Assembly (NCBI RefSeq): GCF_020073745.1
Contig: NZ_JAIRAU010000027.1
Coordinates: forward strand, 626,593-690,592
From: Nannocystis pusilla
GTDB taxonomy: Bacteria > Myxococcota_A > Polyangia > Nannocystales > Nannocystaceae
Length of the DNA: 64,000 nucleotides
Direction: 5' to 3'
A model generated the notes under the pieces. It made no database searches. It was not told where the DNA came from and saw only the letters and a program-made list of their open reading frames with translations. Positions 45,511-53,281 of the stretch are shown piece by piece; position 1 is the stretch's first letter, and every line of letters starts with the position of its first letter. The position numbers were made by a program, and so were the translations under genes.

Positions 45511-46425
45511 ATGCTCTTGCGCACGGCTCTTCGTTCCCTCTCGCTGACCGCGCTGGTCGCCTCGCTTGTCCCTCTCGGTTGCGCCTCCAAGTCGACGGAG
45601 ACGCCGGCGGAGTCGCCGGCGCCCGGCGGCGAGGATCCCGCGGCCGCGGCCGTCCGTGACGCCGATCCCGCGACGGTCGCGGCGCTCAAGGCGGCCATCG
45701 CCGGGCCGCAGCGCTCGGCCGAGAACCGCGCGCGCGACCAGTACCGCCACCCGCTCGAGACGCTGCTGTTCTTCGGCCTGAAGAAGGACATGACGGTGGT
45801 CGAGCTGTGGCCCGGCGGCGGCGGCTGGTTCACCGAGATCCTGGCGCCGACGCTGCGCGACAGCGGCAAGCTGATCACCACCAACTTCGACCCCAGCGGC
45901 CCGCCCGACGCCTACCAGACCCGCAACGCCAACAAGTTCAAGGACAAGCTGGCGGGCGCGCCCGAGGTCTACGACCAGGTCGAGGTGGTGACCGTGACCG
46001 ATCCGACCACCCTGGTGCTCGCGCCCGAGGGCTCGGTCGACCTGGTCGTCACGTTCCGCAACACCCACGGGTGGGTCAAGGACGACATCGACGGCGCGAT
46101 CTACGGCGCGGCCTTCAAGGCGCTCAAGCCCGGCGGGATCCTCGGCGTCGAGGCCCACCGCGGCAAGCCGGGCCCGGTCGACGACCCCAAGAAGGCGGCC
46201 GAGACCGGCTACCTGCCCGAGGACTGGGTGGTCGCCCGCATCGAGTCGTACGGCTTCAAGCTGCAGGCGCGCTCGGAGATCAACGCCAACCCGAAGGACA
46301 CCAAGGACTACGCGGAGGGCGTGTGGACGCTGCCGCCCTCGCTCGAGCTCGGCGACAAGGACCGCGACAAGTACGTGGCCATCGGCGAGAGCGACCGCAT
46401 GACGCTCAAGTTCGTCAAGCCGTGA
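45511..46425 (+). CDS. Lipoprotein methyltransferase-like protein
   Basis: This protein of 304 residues starts at ATG 45511. Signal and lipobox (LVPLGC) put the lipidated Cys at residue 24. A Thr/Pro/Glu/Ala-rich linker is followed by a class I SAM-dependent methyltransferase-like domain: DMTVVELWPGGGGWFTEILAP (glycine-rich loop), VDLVVTFRNTHGWVKDD, FKALKPGGILGVEAHRG and VARIESYGFKL. Such exported methyltransferase-like proteins occur in many Gram-negative bacteria with unknown substrate, and SAM supply outside the cytoplasm is unclear. It is divergent from the aconitase-like gene (135 nt) and ends 76 nt before the convergent trxA stop. Confidence 0.83.
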   Translation: MLLRTALRSLSLTALVASLVPLGCASKSTETPAESPAPGGEDPAAAAVRDADPATVAALKAAIAGPQRSAENRARDQYRHPLETLLFFGLKKDMTVVELWPGGGGWFTEILAPTLRDSGKLITTNFDPSGPPDAYQTRNANKFKDKLAGAPEVYDQVEVVTVTDPTTLVLAPEGSVDLVVTFRNTHGWVKDDIDGAIYGAAFKALKPGGILGVEAHRGKPGPVDDPKKAAETGYLPEDWVVARIESYGFKLQARSEINANPKDTKDYAEGVWTLPPSLELGDKDRDKYVAIGESDRMTLKFVKP

Positions 46426-46444
46426 GCGCGGCCGCGGCGAGGTG

Positions 46445-46476
46445 AAAAAAAGGACAGGTCCCAAAGGACCTGTCCT
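46445..46476 (-). terminator. Palindrome-family hairpin with T-run downstream of trxA
   Basis: AGGACAGGTCC (46451-46461), loop CAAA, GGACCTGTCCT (46466-46476): a perfect 11-bp stem. Seven A residues at 46445-46451 read as U in a minus-strand transcript, so for trxA (stop 46502, minus) this is a good intrinsic terminator. The stem is also a copy of the dispersed palindrome. It lies 19 nt past the convergent methyltransferase stop. Confidence 0.85.
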
Positions 46477-46501
46477 GAAAGACCGGCGGAACGCGGCGGG
46501 C

Positions 46502-46831
46502 TCAGAGGACGGTCTTGATGAACTCGGCGATCTTGCCGCGCGAGCCGCCGCCGACCATGCGGTTGGCCAGCTTGCCGTCCTTGAACAGGAGCAGGGTCGG
46601 GATGTTGGTGACGCCGTACTCGACGGCGGTGTTCTGGTTGCGATCGACGTCGAGCTTGACGATCTTGACCTGGCCGTCGAGCTCACCGGCGAGGGCGTCG
46701 AGGTGGGGCGCGATCGCGCGGCACGGACCGCACCAAGTGGCCCAGAAGTCGACCAGGACCGGGGTCTGCGAGTCGAGGACGTCGTTCTTGAAGGTTTGGT
46801 CCGAGGTGTTGGTGATCTTGTCGGATGCCAT
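46502..46831 (-). CDS. trxA: Thioredoxin
   Basis: This protein of 109 residues starts at ATG 46831. The active-site WCGPCR follows ATWCGPC at about residues 32-37, with the family motifs VLVDFWATWC and NIPTLLLFKDGK (cis-Pro). It has the length and motifs of classic thioredoxin 1, which reduces cytoplasmic disulfides. It is monocistronic by context: the stop is followed by the terminator at 46445-46476, and the next gene upstream on its strand is far off. It is divergent from the 47031 gene (199 nt gap). Confidence 0.95.
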   Translation of the reverse strand: MASDKITNTSDQTFKNDVLDSQTPVLVDFWATWCGPCRAIAPHLDALAGELDGQVKIVKLDVDRNQNTAVEYGVTNIPTLLLFKDGKLANRMVGGGSRGKIAEFIKTVL

Positions 46832-47030
46832 GGTGATTGGGGCGGGTGAGGTGCAGGCCAGAGGGCCGTGAAGCAGTCAGGCTTGGACGGGCGTGCAGTG
46901 GAGGGGCCGCTCGCGGCGGCGGCGCGGCGCTCCCGGCGTCGGCCGGCCAGAGCATGGTGCCGGGCCCCCGGCGGCGCAAGGGTCCTGCGAGGGTTGTGAG
47001 GCCTCGGGCGCGCGGCTACCCTGGCCGGGC

Positions 47031-47417
47031 ATGCCGCGGATCTTCGTCGCTCAGACCCTCGTCGACACCTGGCTCTCGACCGGGACCGTGTCCCTCGAGC
47101 AAGACCTCCTGCGCGTGTCGGGTCCGCCCTCGGTCGATCTCTTCATCAACCCCGCGGTGTGGTTCGAACGCATCGACGGCGGGGAGGCCGATCCTCATGA
47201 CGTCGTCGGGCGCGTGAAGACGTCGCAGGAGCTGGCGCAGATGGGCGCCGACCACTACGAGAGCTCGGTCGTGATGGGCGACTACGCGTACACCGTGCGG
47301 CCCGGCTTCATCGCCACGGTGGTCGACGCCCGCGGCGCCGAGGTCCGCCTCGACGGGCCGACGTGGACCCGATTGATGCAGCAGATCGAGGGCCTCGGCA
47401 CCTCGTCCGACAACTAG
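47031..47417 (+). CDS. Small conserved-looking protein upstream of hemX-like/hemA
   Basis: This protein of 128 residues starts at ATG 47031 (MPRIFVAQTLVDTWL). It reads as a soluble protein of alternating strands and helices (TVSLEQDLLRV, FERIDGGEADPHDVVGRVKT, SSVVMGDYAYTVRPGFIATVVD), with no signal or membrane segment. The family was not recognised. The hemX-like gene begins five bases after its stop, so it heads the operon with hemX-like and hemA, suggesting a role near haem synthesis, possibly regulatory; this is inference. Confidence 0.75.
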   Translation: MPRIFVAQTLVDTWLSTGTVSLEQDLLRVSGPPSVDLFINPAVWFERIDGGEADPHDVVGRVKTSQELAQMGADHYESSVVMGDYAYTVRPGFIATVVDARGAEVRLDGPTWTRLMQQIEGLGTSSDN

Positions 47418-47422
47418 CTCGC

Positions 47423-48232
47423 ATGCTCGTCCTCTTCATCCTCGCCTCGCTCGCGTACGGCGCCGCGATCTTCGCGTACGCGCTCGATCCGCCCGCGGGC
47501 GAGGCGCACGCGAACGCCATGCACCGCGAGACCCGCGCGGCGATCCTGCTGGCGATCGCGGCGGCGCTGCACGTGGCGTGCATCGGCGCACAGTGCGTGG
47601 CCGGCGAACATCCGTTCGGCTCGGTGTTCCTGGCGACCAGCTTCGGCGCGCTCATCGCCGTGGTCGGCGCGCTGGTGGTCGGGCGGATCCGGCGAGCGGG
47701 CACGCTCGGCGCGATCGTGGCGCCCGTGGGCCTGCTCGGCCTGTCGATCGGGGTGATGTTCGGCGCGACCGGTGTCCACGACCCGTTGCCGGCGCCGACG
47801 GGCGCGCTGGCGAAGGCGCACATCGGCCTGGCGACCGCGGGCCTCGGCGGCTTCACGATCGCGGCGGGCATCGCCGCGCTCTACCTGACCATGGACCGCC
47901 GACTGCGCCTGAAACGCTGGAAACCGCAGCCGGGCGGGCTGTCTCTGACCGGACTCGAGCGCCTGCATTACCATGCGGTGATGCTGGTGGCGCCGGTGCT
48001 GACGCTGACGATCGTCACCGGGGTGCTGTGGACGGTGAAGTCCGGCGGGGTGGCGGCGATCGGCGGGCGCTGGATCGAGGTGCTGATGGCGGCGGCGGCG
48101 TGGCTGTGCAGCGCGGCGATCCTGGTGATGCGCGCGACGCTGGGGGTGCGCGGGCGCAAATCGGCGCTGCTGACCCTGGCCGCGTTCGCGTGCACGCTGC
48201 TCGTACTCGTATGGTACGGGGTGCGGGCATGA
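47423..48232 (+). CDS. HemX/CcsA-like membrane protein
   Basis: This protein of 269 residues starts at ATG 47423. It has about eight membrane helices and the layout of HemX/CcsA-type proteins (cytochrome c assembly family), including HYHAVMLVAPVLTLTIVTGVLW, with conserved His that in relatives bind haem, and a second His (VAMHR/LHV segments) earlier. Its gene overlaps hemA by four bases (ATGA), as hemX does in Bacillus and other bacteria, where HemX modulates glutamyl-tRNA reductase. Inference: membrane partner of HemA. Confidence 0.82.
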   Translation: MLVLFILASLAYGAAIFAYALDPPAGEAHANAMHRETRAAILLAIAAALHVACIGAQCVAGEHPFGSVFLATSFGALIAVVGALVVGRIRRAGTLGAIVAPVGLLGLSIGVMFGATGVHDPLPAPTGALAKAHIGLATAGLGGFTIAAGIAALYLTMDRRLRLKRWKPQPGGLSLTGLERLHYHAVMLVAPVLTLTIVTGVLWTVKSGGVAAIGGRWIEVLMAAAAWLCSAAILVMRATLGVRGRKSALLTLAAFACTLLVLVWYGVRA

Positions 48233-49566
48233 CGGAGCTCGTCGCGGTCGGCCTCAACCACAAGACGGCGCCGGTCGAGCTCCGCGAACGCCTGGCCTTC
48301 GGGACAGGTGACGTCGCGGCCGCGCTGTCGGCCCTGCGCGAGCGCGCGGGCCTCGGCGAGGTGATGATCGTGTCGACCTGCAACCGCGTCGAGGTCTACG
48401 CGGTGGCGCCCCACTGGGCCCGCGCCGGCGAGCGCGTGCTGCAGGCGCTCGCCGACACGCGCGCGGTGCCGCTGGCGGAGCTGGTGGCGCACACGTTCGT
48501 CCGCGGCGAGCGAGCGGCGGCCAGTCACATCTGTCGCGTGGCGGCGAGCCTCGAGAGCATGGTCGTCGGCGAGCCGCAGATCCTCGGCCAGGTGAAGGAC
48601 GCGTTCGAGCTGGCCCAGCGCGAGGGCACCGTCGGCGGGGTGCTCGACCGCTGCCTCGGCACGGCCTTCCGCGCGGCCAAGCGGGTCCGCAGCGAGACCG
48701 AGGTGGCCCGCGGCGCGGCCAGCGTGCCCTCGGTCGCGGTCGACCTGGCGCGATCGATCTTCGGCGAACTCACCGGCAGCGGCGCGCTGCTGGTCGGCGC
48801 CGGCGAGATGGCGTCGCAGGCGGGCATCCACCTCAAGGCGGCGGGCGTGGCCGAGATGACGGTGGTCAACCGCAGCGAGGCCCGCGGGCGCGCGCTGGCC
48901 GAGGAGCTGACCGCCCGCTACGCGCCGTGGGACAGCCTCGACGCGGAGCTCCGCCGCGCCGACATCGTCGTGACCAGCACCGGGGCGCAGCGGCCGGTGA
49001 TCGACCGCGCGCTGCTGCGGCCGGTGATGAAGGTGCGCCGCGGCAAGCCGATCTTCTTCGTCGACATCGCGGTGCCCCGCGACGTCGAGCCGGAGGTGGC
49101 GCGCCTCGAGCAGGTGTTCCTCTACAACATCGACGACCTGCAGGGGATCGTGCACGACAACATGCGCGCCCGCGCGGCCGAGGCGGAGCGCGCGGGCTCG
49201 CTGGTGGAGGAAGAGGTCGGCGAGTTCGTGGCCTGGCAGCGGGCGCGCTCGATCGGCCCGATCGTGCAGGCGCTGCAGCACCACGCCCGCGGCATCGCCG
49301 AGGCGGAGCTGGCCCGCGTGCGCGGGAAGCTGCAAGGGCTGGCGCCGGAGCAGCAGAAGGCGGTCGAGGCGCTCGCCAACGGGATCGTGCAGAAGCTGCT
49401 GCACCGGCCGATGGCGGCGCTGCGCCAGGCGGCCGTCGGCGAGGGCGCCGAGGCCGACCTGGCCGGCGCGGTGCAGCAGCTGTTCGGGCTCGAGGTGCCG
49501 TCGGCGACGGCCGTCGCCGAGGCGTCGGCGGCGTCGATGGTGAAGCGCGAGCTCGTGCGCGAGTGA
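48229..49566 (+). CDS. hemA: Glutamyl-tRNA reductase
   Basis: This protein of 445 residues starts at ATG 48229 (MTELVAVGLNHKTAPVELRERLAF), overlapping the hemX-like stop. The catalytic Cys is in STCNRVEVY (C51), the NADPH-binding domain in ALLVGAGEMASQAGIHL, and VDIAVPRDVEPEVA and the dimerisation helices at the C-terminus complete the family. It makes glutamate-1-semialdehyde from glutamyl-tRNA(Glu), the first step of C5 tetrapyrrole synthesis. A palindrome-like GGGACAGGTGAC lies in frame near residue 25. It converges on hemC, with a palindrome array in the 126-nt gap. Confidence 0.95.
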   Translation: MTELVAVGLNHKTAPVELRERLAFGTGDVAAALSALRERAGLGEVMIVSTCNRVEVYAVAPHWARAGERVLQALADTRAVPLAELVAHTFVRGERAAASHICRVAASLESMVVGEPQILGQVKDAFELAQREGTVGGVLDRCLGTAFRAAKRVRSETEVARGAASVPSVAVDLARSIFGELTGSGALLVGAGEMASQAGIHLKAAGVAEMTVVNRSEARGRALAEELTARYAPWDSLDAELRRADIVVTSTGAQRPVIDRALLRPVMKVRRGKPIFFVDIAVPRDVEPEVARLEQVFLYNIDDLQGIVHDNMRARAAEAERAGSLVEEEVGEFVAWQRARSIGPIVQALQHHARGIAEAELARVRGKLQGLAPEQQKAVEALANGIVQKLLHRPMAALRQAAVGEGAEADLAGAVQQLFGLEVPSATAVAEASAASMVKRELVRE

Positions 49567-49626
49567 GCGGCGGCGCGCGGAGCGGCGGGTCACGCCGTTG
49601 CTCGCGCGGCCGGCGACCTCATGGGC

Positions 49627-49692
49627 AGGATGTCCCCGACGGCATGCTCGATCGGGCATGTTGCGAAGGACATGCTCCCGGGAGCATGTTCC
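49627..49692. repeat. Dispersed palindrome array between convergent hemA and hemC
   Basis: Cores at about 49628 (GATGTCCCC), 49642 (GCATGCTC), 49655 (GGGCATG), 49668 (GGACATGCTCC) and 49681 (GGAGCATGTTCC) fill the 3' gap and end at the hemC stop (49693, minus). One pair forms GGACATGCTCCCGGGAGCATG. Confidence 0.88.
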
Positions 49693-50691
49693 TCAGGTCC
49701 TGTGCGCGAGGGCGGCGAGGACGGCGTCGGCGCCGAGGCGGAGCAGGAGCTCGGCGACGGCGGTGCCGAGCTCGGCGGCCTCGGCGGGCGGGCCGACGCG
49801 GGCGGCGGTGAAGCAGGGGCGACCGCCGGGGTCCGTGACGACGCCGCGGACGTGCAGGAGCTCGTCGCGCAGCTCGGCGTGACAGCCCATGGGGACCTGG
49901 CACCCGCCGTCGAGGCGGGCGAGGAAGGCCCGCTCGGCGGCGGCCACGGTCGCGGCCCGCTCGTCGCCGAGCGGGGCCACGAGCGCGCGCACGCGGTCGT
50001 CGTCGGCGCGGCTCTCGAGCGCGAGGATCCCCTGACAGGCGGCGGGGCAGAACTGCTCCGGATCGAGCCGCGCGTCGATCCGGTCGGCCAGCCCGAGGCG
50101 CACGAGGCCGGCGGTGGCCAGCAAGATCGCGTCGTAGTCGCCGGCGTCGAGCTTGCGCAGGCGCGTGGGCACGTTGCCGCGCAGCGGGCGGATCTGCAGG
50201 CCGGGGTTGAGGCGCAGGGCCAGCGCGCCGCGGCGCAGGCTGGTGGTGCCGAGCGTGGCTCCGGCCGGCAAGGACTGCAGGGACAGGTCGCTCGGGGCAT
50301 GTCCCTCGGGACAGAGAGCGGTGCGCAGCGCGGGCCCGAGGACCAGGGCGTCGCGGGCGTCCTCGCGCGGCGGGGTGCAGACGATGGCGAGCCCCGGGTG
50401 CAGGTGCCCCGGCAGGTCCTTCATGCTGTGGACGGCGAGGTCGACGTCGCCGCCGGCGAGCCGCTCCTCGATCGCGTTGACGAACAGGCCCTTGCCGCCG
50501 ATCTGGTTGAGCGGACGGTCCTGGATCCGGTCGCCCTCGGTGGTGATGTGCACGAGCTCGACGACGAGGGCGTCGCCCCACACGGCGCGGAGCCGGTCGC
50601 GGATGTGGTGCGCCTGCCACAGCGCGAGCTCGGAGGCGCGGGTGCCGATCCGCAGCGGACGTTCGAGGTCGGGGCCGGTCGAGGTGGTCAT
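49693..50691 (-). CDS. hemC: Hydroxymethylbilane synthase (porphobilinogen deaminase)
   Basis: This protein of 332 residues starts at ATG 50691 (MTTSTGPDLERPLRIGTRASELALWQAHH). Motifs: RIGTRASxLAxWQA, VHSMKDLPGHL, TTSLRRGALALRLNPGL and FLARLDGGCQVPMG, with the Cys that carries the dipyrromethane cofactor. It polymerises four porphobilinogens. A loop coding CPEGHAPSDLSLQ sits between the usual R-x-A and LPAGAxLGTxSLRR segments, and is encoded by a palindrome copy (50279-50314), making the protein slightly longer than the family norm. It converges with hemA rather than being cotranscribed with it. Confidence 0.95.
   Translation of the reverse strand: MTTSTGPDLERPLRIGTRASELALWQAHHIRDRLRAVWGDALVVELVHITTEGDRIQDRPLNQIGGKGLFVNAIEERLAGGDVDLAVHSMKDLPGHLHPGLAIVCTPPREDARDALVLGPALRTALCPEGHAPSDLSLQSLPAGATLGTTSLRRGALALRLNPGLQIRPLRGNVPTRLRKLDAGDYDAILLATAGLVRLGLADRIDARLDPEQFCPAACQGILALESRADDDRVRALVAPLGDERAATVAAAERAFLARLDGGCQVPMGCHAELRDELLHVRGVVTDPGGRPCFTAARVGPPAEAAELGTAVAELLLRLGADAVLAALAHRT
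50279..50314. repeat. In-frame dispersed palindrome in hemC
   Basis: GGGACAGGTC, CTCGGGGCATGTCCC and CTCGGGACAG contain three family cores. The encoded peptide ALCPEGHAPSDLSL (reverse strand) sits in a surface loop with no equivalent in typical HemC sequences. Confidence 0.8.
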
Positions 50692-50916
50692 GCGCGCCGC
50701 GAATGATAGCCCCGGCGCTCGTTGGGGCGCCACTGCGAACGCGCTGTGTGCGTTGCACGGGCGGGCGGGCCGCCGCGGCGCTGACCGACGCGGGGCCGGC
50801 CCGGCCTGCCGGGGCGAGCGGGCTGATCGGGCCGTGGTGCCGGGCGCAATCGCGGCGACGGGGCCGGCGCGACGAGGAGATATGCGACCCGAGGCTCACC
50901 GAGGTGAGTGACGAGC

Positions 50917-50984
50917 GGGACATGTCGTGAAGGGCATGTCGTGAAGAGCATGTGCATGGACACATGCTCTGGAGAACATGTCCT
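50917..50984. repeat. Dispersed palindrome array of five cores
   Basis: GGGACATGTCG, GGGCATGTCG, GAGCATGTGC, GGACACATGC and GAACATGTCC occur in series at about 13-nt spacing. The array ends against the stop of the signal-peptidase-like gene (50985, minus). It is the longest array in the window. Confidence 0.88.
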
Positions 50985-51845
50985 TCAGGGCTTGGCGGCC
51001 GGAGGGTCGTCGGGGGCGCCGCCGAGGCGGAGGACGATCTCGCCGCGCAGCTGGTCGGTGTCGACCCAGCCGATCGCCCGCGAGTCGCAGCAGGCGCCCT
51101 CGTCGCGGTTGTCGGCGACGAGCAGGTAGCCGTCGGCGGGCATCTCGTAGGGGCCGCCGTCGGCGGGGACGCCCATGCCGGGCCAGGCGTCGGGACCGGC
51201 GGTGCTGGCCAGGACCTGGTAGCGGCGGTCGTCGATGATCTCGAAGGAGGTGGGGCGCGCGCCGGCCTCGCCGGGGCCGTCGCCGGGCTTGTGCGCGAGC
51301 GGCTCGCCGTTGATGGCGAGGCCGAGCGCGCCGCGCGGATCGCCGAAGGTGACGGTGTCGCCGGGGAGGGCGAGGATCCGCGCGACCCGCAAGCTGCGCG
51401 GCGGGGGACGACCGGCGACGCCGCTGCGCCGCTGGACCTTCTCCCACTCGTCGTCGAGGCCGAGCTCCTTGGCGTCGACGACGGCGGTGTTGCGCAGGCG
51501 ATCGCGGGTGCCGGAGACCCGCGGGCGCGCGTCGGGCTCGGGCCGAGCGCCGGGGAGCTCCTGCACGGGCTCGGGCGCCGGCGGCGGCGGGGGCGGCGTG
51601 GGGTCGTAGACGACGAGGTCGCCGCGGTCGAGGCCCCAGGTGCCGCGCACGAACAGGACGTGGTCGCCGCTGCGGAGGTTGGGCGCCATGCCGTCGCCGT
51701 GGATCTCGACGACCGTGGCGAAGCTGCAACGCAGGACCAGCAGCGCGGCGCCGCCGACGAGGACGCACCAGGCGAGCCGCGTCGGCCAGGTGCGGTCCGG
51801 CGGCGAGGCGTAGTCGTCAGGCTCTGGTTGGCGGCGGAAGAACAT
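50985..51845 (-). CDS. Signal-peptidase-I-like protein lacking the catalytic dyad
   Basis: This protein of 286 residues starts at ATG 51845, overlapping thiE by 29 bases. One N-terminal membrane helix (about residues 24-40) is followed by S26 boxes: box B EIHGDGMAPNL, box C GDHVLFV, box D RVARILALPGD and box E ADNRDEGACCDSR. In active SPase I, box B is GxSM (Ser nucleophile) and box D KRxxGLPGD (Lys base). Here Gly52 replaces Ser and Ala155 replaces Lys. The scaffold is intact but both catalytic residues are gone. A Pro-rich insertion lies at about residues 81-110. It is probably a non-catalytic homologue anchored in the cytoplasmic membrane. Confidence 0.82.
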   Translation of the reverse strand: MFFRRQPEPDDYASPPDRTWPTRLAWCVLVGGAALLVLRCSFATVVEIHGDGMAPNLRSGDHVLFVRGTWGLDRGDLVVYDPTPPPPPPAPEPVQELPGARPEPDARPRVSGTRDRLRNTAVVDAKELGLDDEWEKVQRRSGVAGRPPPRSLRVARILALPGDTVTFGDPRGALGLAINGEPLAHKPGDGPGEAGARPTSFEIIDDRRYQVLASTAGPDAWPGMGVPADGGPYEMPADGYLLVADNRDEGACCDSRAIGWVDTDQLRGEIVLRLGGAPDDPPAAKP

Positions 51846-52500
51846 GCCAGGCGCGGAGCTGTTCGCTCAGCGCGGCGACATCTTGCTCGACCCGTCCCGG
51901 CGGACCAAAGAAGACGCCGATCCCGGCGAGGGCTCGCGCCCCCGCGGCGAGACAGTCGCGGGCGGTCTCGGGGCCGACGCCGCCGAGGGCGACGATGCAG
52001 GCGGCGGGGTCCGCGGTCCAGGCGCGCAGGCCGGCGAGACCGAGCGGGCGCTTGCTACCGAGCGGGGCGCCGGGCTGGGCGGTGGTCGGGGGGAAGACCG
52101 GGGCGACGAGGGTGTAGTCGACGAGGTGGTGACCGGGCCGCGGTTCGCCGTGGACGGCCCGTCCGAGCAGGCCGGGGAGGCGCGGGCGCAGGGCGGCGAG
52201 GCTGGCGAGCGAGGGGTCGCCGCGGAGATGGAGGCCGTCGATGCCGGTGAGCTCGACGGCACGCGCGACGTGGGCGAGGTCGACGGCGAGGAGCAGCGGG
52301 ATCGCGCGGTCGCGGCAGCGGCGGACGAGCGGGGCGAGGCGACCGGCCGGGTCGAGGAGGACGTCGGGCGCCGCTCCCGGCTCGCGCAGGAGCACGGCGA
52401 GCGCGCAATCACCCGCACCGGCGCGCCAGCGCGTGACCAGGTCGGGATCGACGGGGCCGGTCGGCGGGGTGATGGCGAGGAGGCGGAAGGGCGGAGTCAC
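51817..52500 (-). CDS. thiE: Thiamine-phosphate synthase-like protein (ThiE/TenI)
   Basis: This protein of 227 residues starts at GTG 52500, three bases after the thiG stop. The order FRLLAITPP, LLLAVDLAHVARAVELTGIDGLHLRGD, VDYTLVAPVFPPTTAQPGAPLG (phosphate loop) and IVALGGVGPETARDCLAAGARALAGIGVFF matches ThiE/TenI TIM barrels. ThiE couples the thiazole phosphate and pyrimidine pyrophosphate; TenI proteins are regulatory or isomerase paralogues. The Gly-rich and Arg positions do not let me separate the two confidently, although cotranscription with thiS and thiG favours ThiE. Confidence 0.82.
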   Translation of the reverse strand: MTPPFRLLAITPPTGPVDPDLVTRWRAGAGDCALAVLLREPGAAPDVLLDPAGRLAPLVRRCRDRAIPLLLAVDLAHVARAVELTGIDGLHLRGDPSLASLAALRPRLPGLLGRAVHGEPRPGHHLVDYTLVAPVFPPTTAQPGAPLGSKRPLGLAGLRAWTADPAACIVALGGVGPETARDCLAAGARALAGIGVFFGPPGRVEQDVAALSEQLRAWHVLPPPTRA

Positions 52501-52503
52501 CGC

Positions 52504-53280
52504 TCACTCGATCATGCCGGCGGTCGGGCTCGAGGCGCTGCCGATGATGCGCGTCGGCATGCGACCGGCGCGGTAGGCCTTGCGCCCGGCGATGATGCCG
52601 TCGCGCATGGCCTCGGCCATGAGGACGGGGACCTGGGCCTGGGCGACGGCGGTGTTCATGAGCACGGCGGTGCAGCCGAGCTCCATGGCGATGGCGGCGT
52701 CGCTGGCGGTGCCGACGCCGGCGTCGACGACGACGGGGATCTTGGCCTGCTCGACGATGAGGCGGATGTTGTGCGGGTTGCGGATCCCGAGGCCGCTGCC
52801 GATCGGCGCCGCGAGCGGCATGACGGCGGCGCAGCCCATGGCCTCGAGCTTGCGGCACACGATCGGGTCGTCGGTGCAGTACGGGAGGACGACGAAGCCC
52901 TCGTCGAGGAGGATCTTGGCGGCCTTGAGCGTCTCCTCGTTGTCGGGCAGGAGCGTGCGCGGGTCGCCGATGACCTCGAGCTTGACGAGGTCGGCGATGC
53001 CGAGCTCGCGGGCCAGCCTCAGGGTGCGGACGGCGTCGTCGGCGGTGTAGCAGCCGGCGGTGTTCGGCAGCAGCGTGTAACGGCCGCGGTCGATCCACGA
53101 CAGCAGGTTGTCCTTGGCCTTGAGGTCGACCCGGCGCAGGGCCACGGTGACGATCTCGGCGCCGCTGGCGGCCAGGCAGGCGCGCGTCTCCTCGGCGTCC
53201 TTGTACTTGCCGGTGCCGATGATGAGCCGCGAGGTCAGGGTCCGACCGGCGAGGGTCCAGGTGTCTTGTGTGTTGCTCAA
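52504..53280 (-). CDS. thiG: Thiazole synthase
   Basis: This protein of 258 residues starts at TTG 53280 (MSNTQDTWTLAGR); GGAGG lies five bases upstream and no ATG fits. Motifs: SRLIIGTGKYKD, IVTVALRRVDL, LLPNTAGCYTADDAVRTLRLARE, LVKLEVIGDPRTLLPD with the active Lys, and VVVDAGVGTASDAAIAMELGC. It forms the thiazole ring from deoxyxylulose phosphate, dehydroglycine and ThiS thiocarboxylate. It is the second gene of the thiS-thiG-thiE operon. Confidence 0.95.
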   Translation of the reverse strand: MSNTQDTWTLAGRTLTSRLIIGTGKYKDAEETRACLAASGAEIVTVALRRVDLKAKDNLLSWIDRGRYTLLPNTAGCYTADDAVRTLRLARELGIADLVKLEVIGDPRTLLPDNEETLKAAKILLDEGFVVLPYCTDDPIVCRKLEAMGCAAVMPLAAPIGSGLGIRNPHNIRLIVEQAKIPVVVDAGVGTASDAAIAMELGCTAVLMNTAVAQAQVPVLMAEAMRDGIIAGRKAYRAGRMPTRIIGSASSPTAGMIE

Positions 53281-53281
53281 T

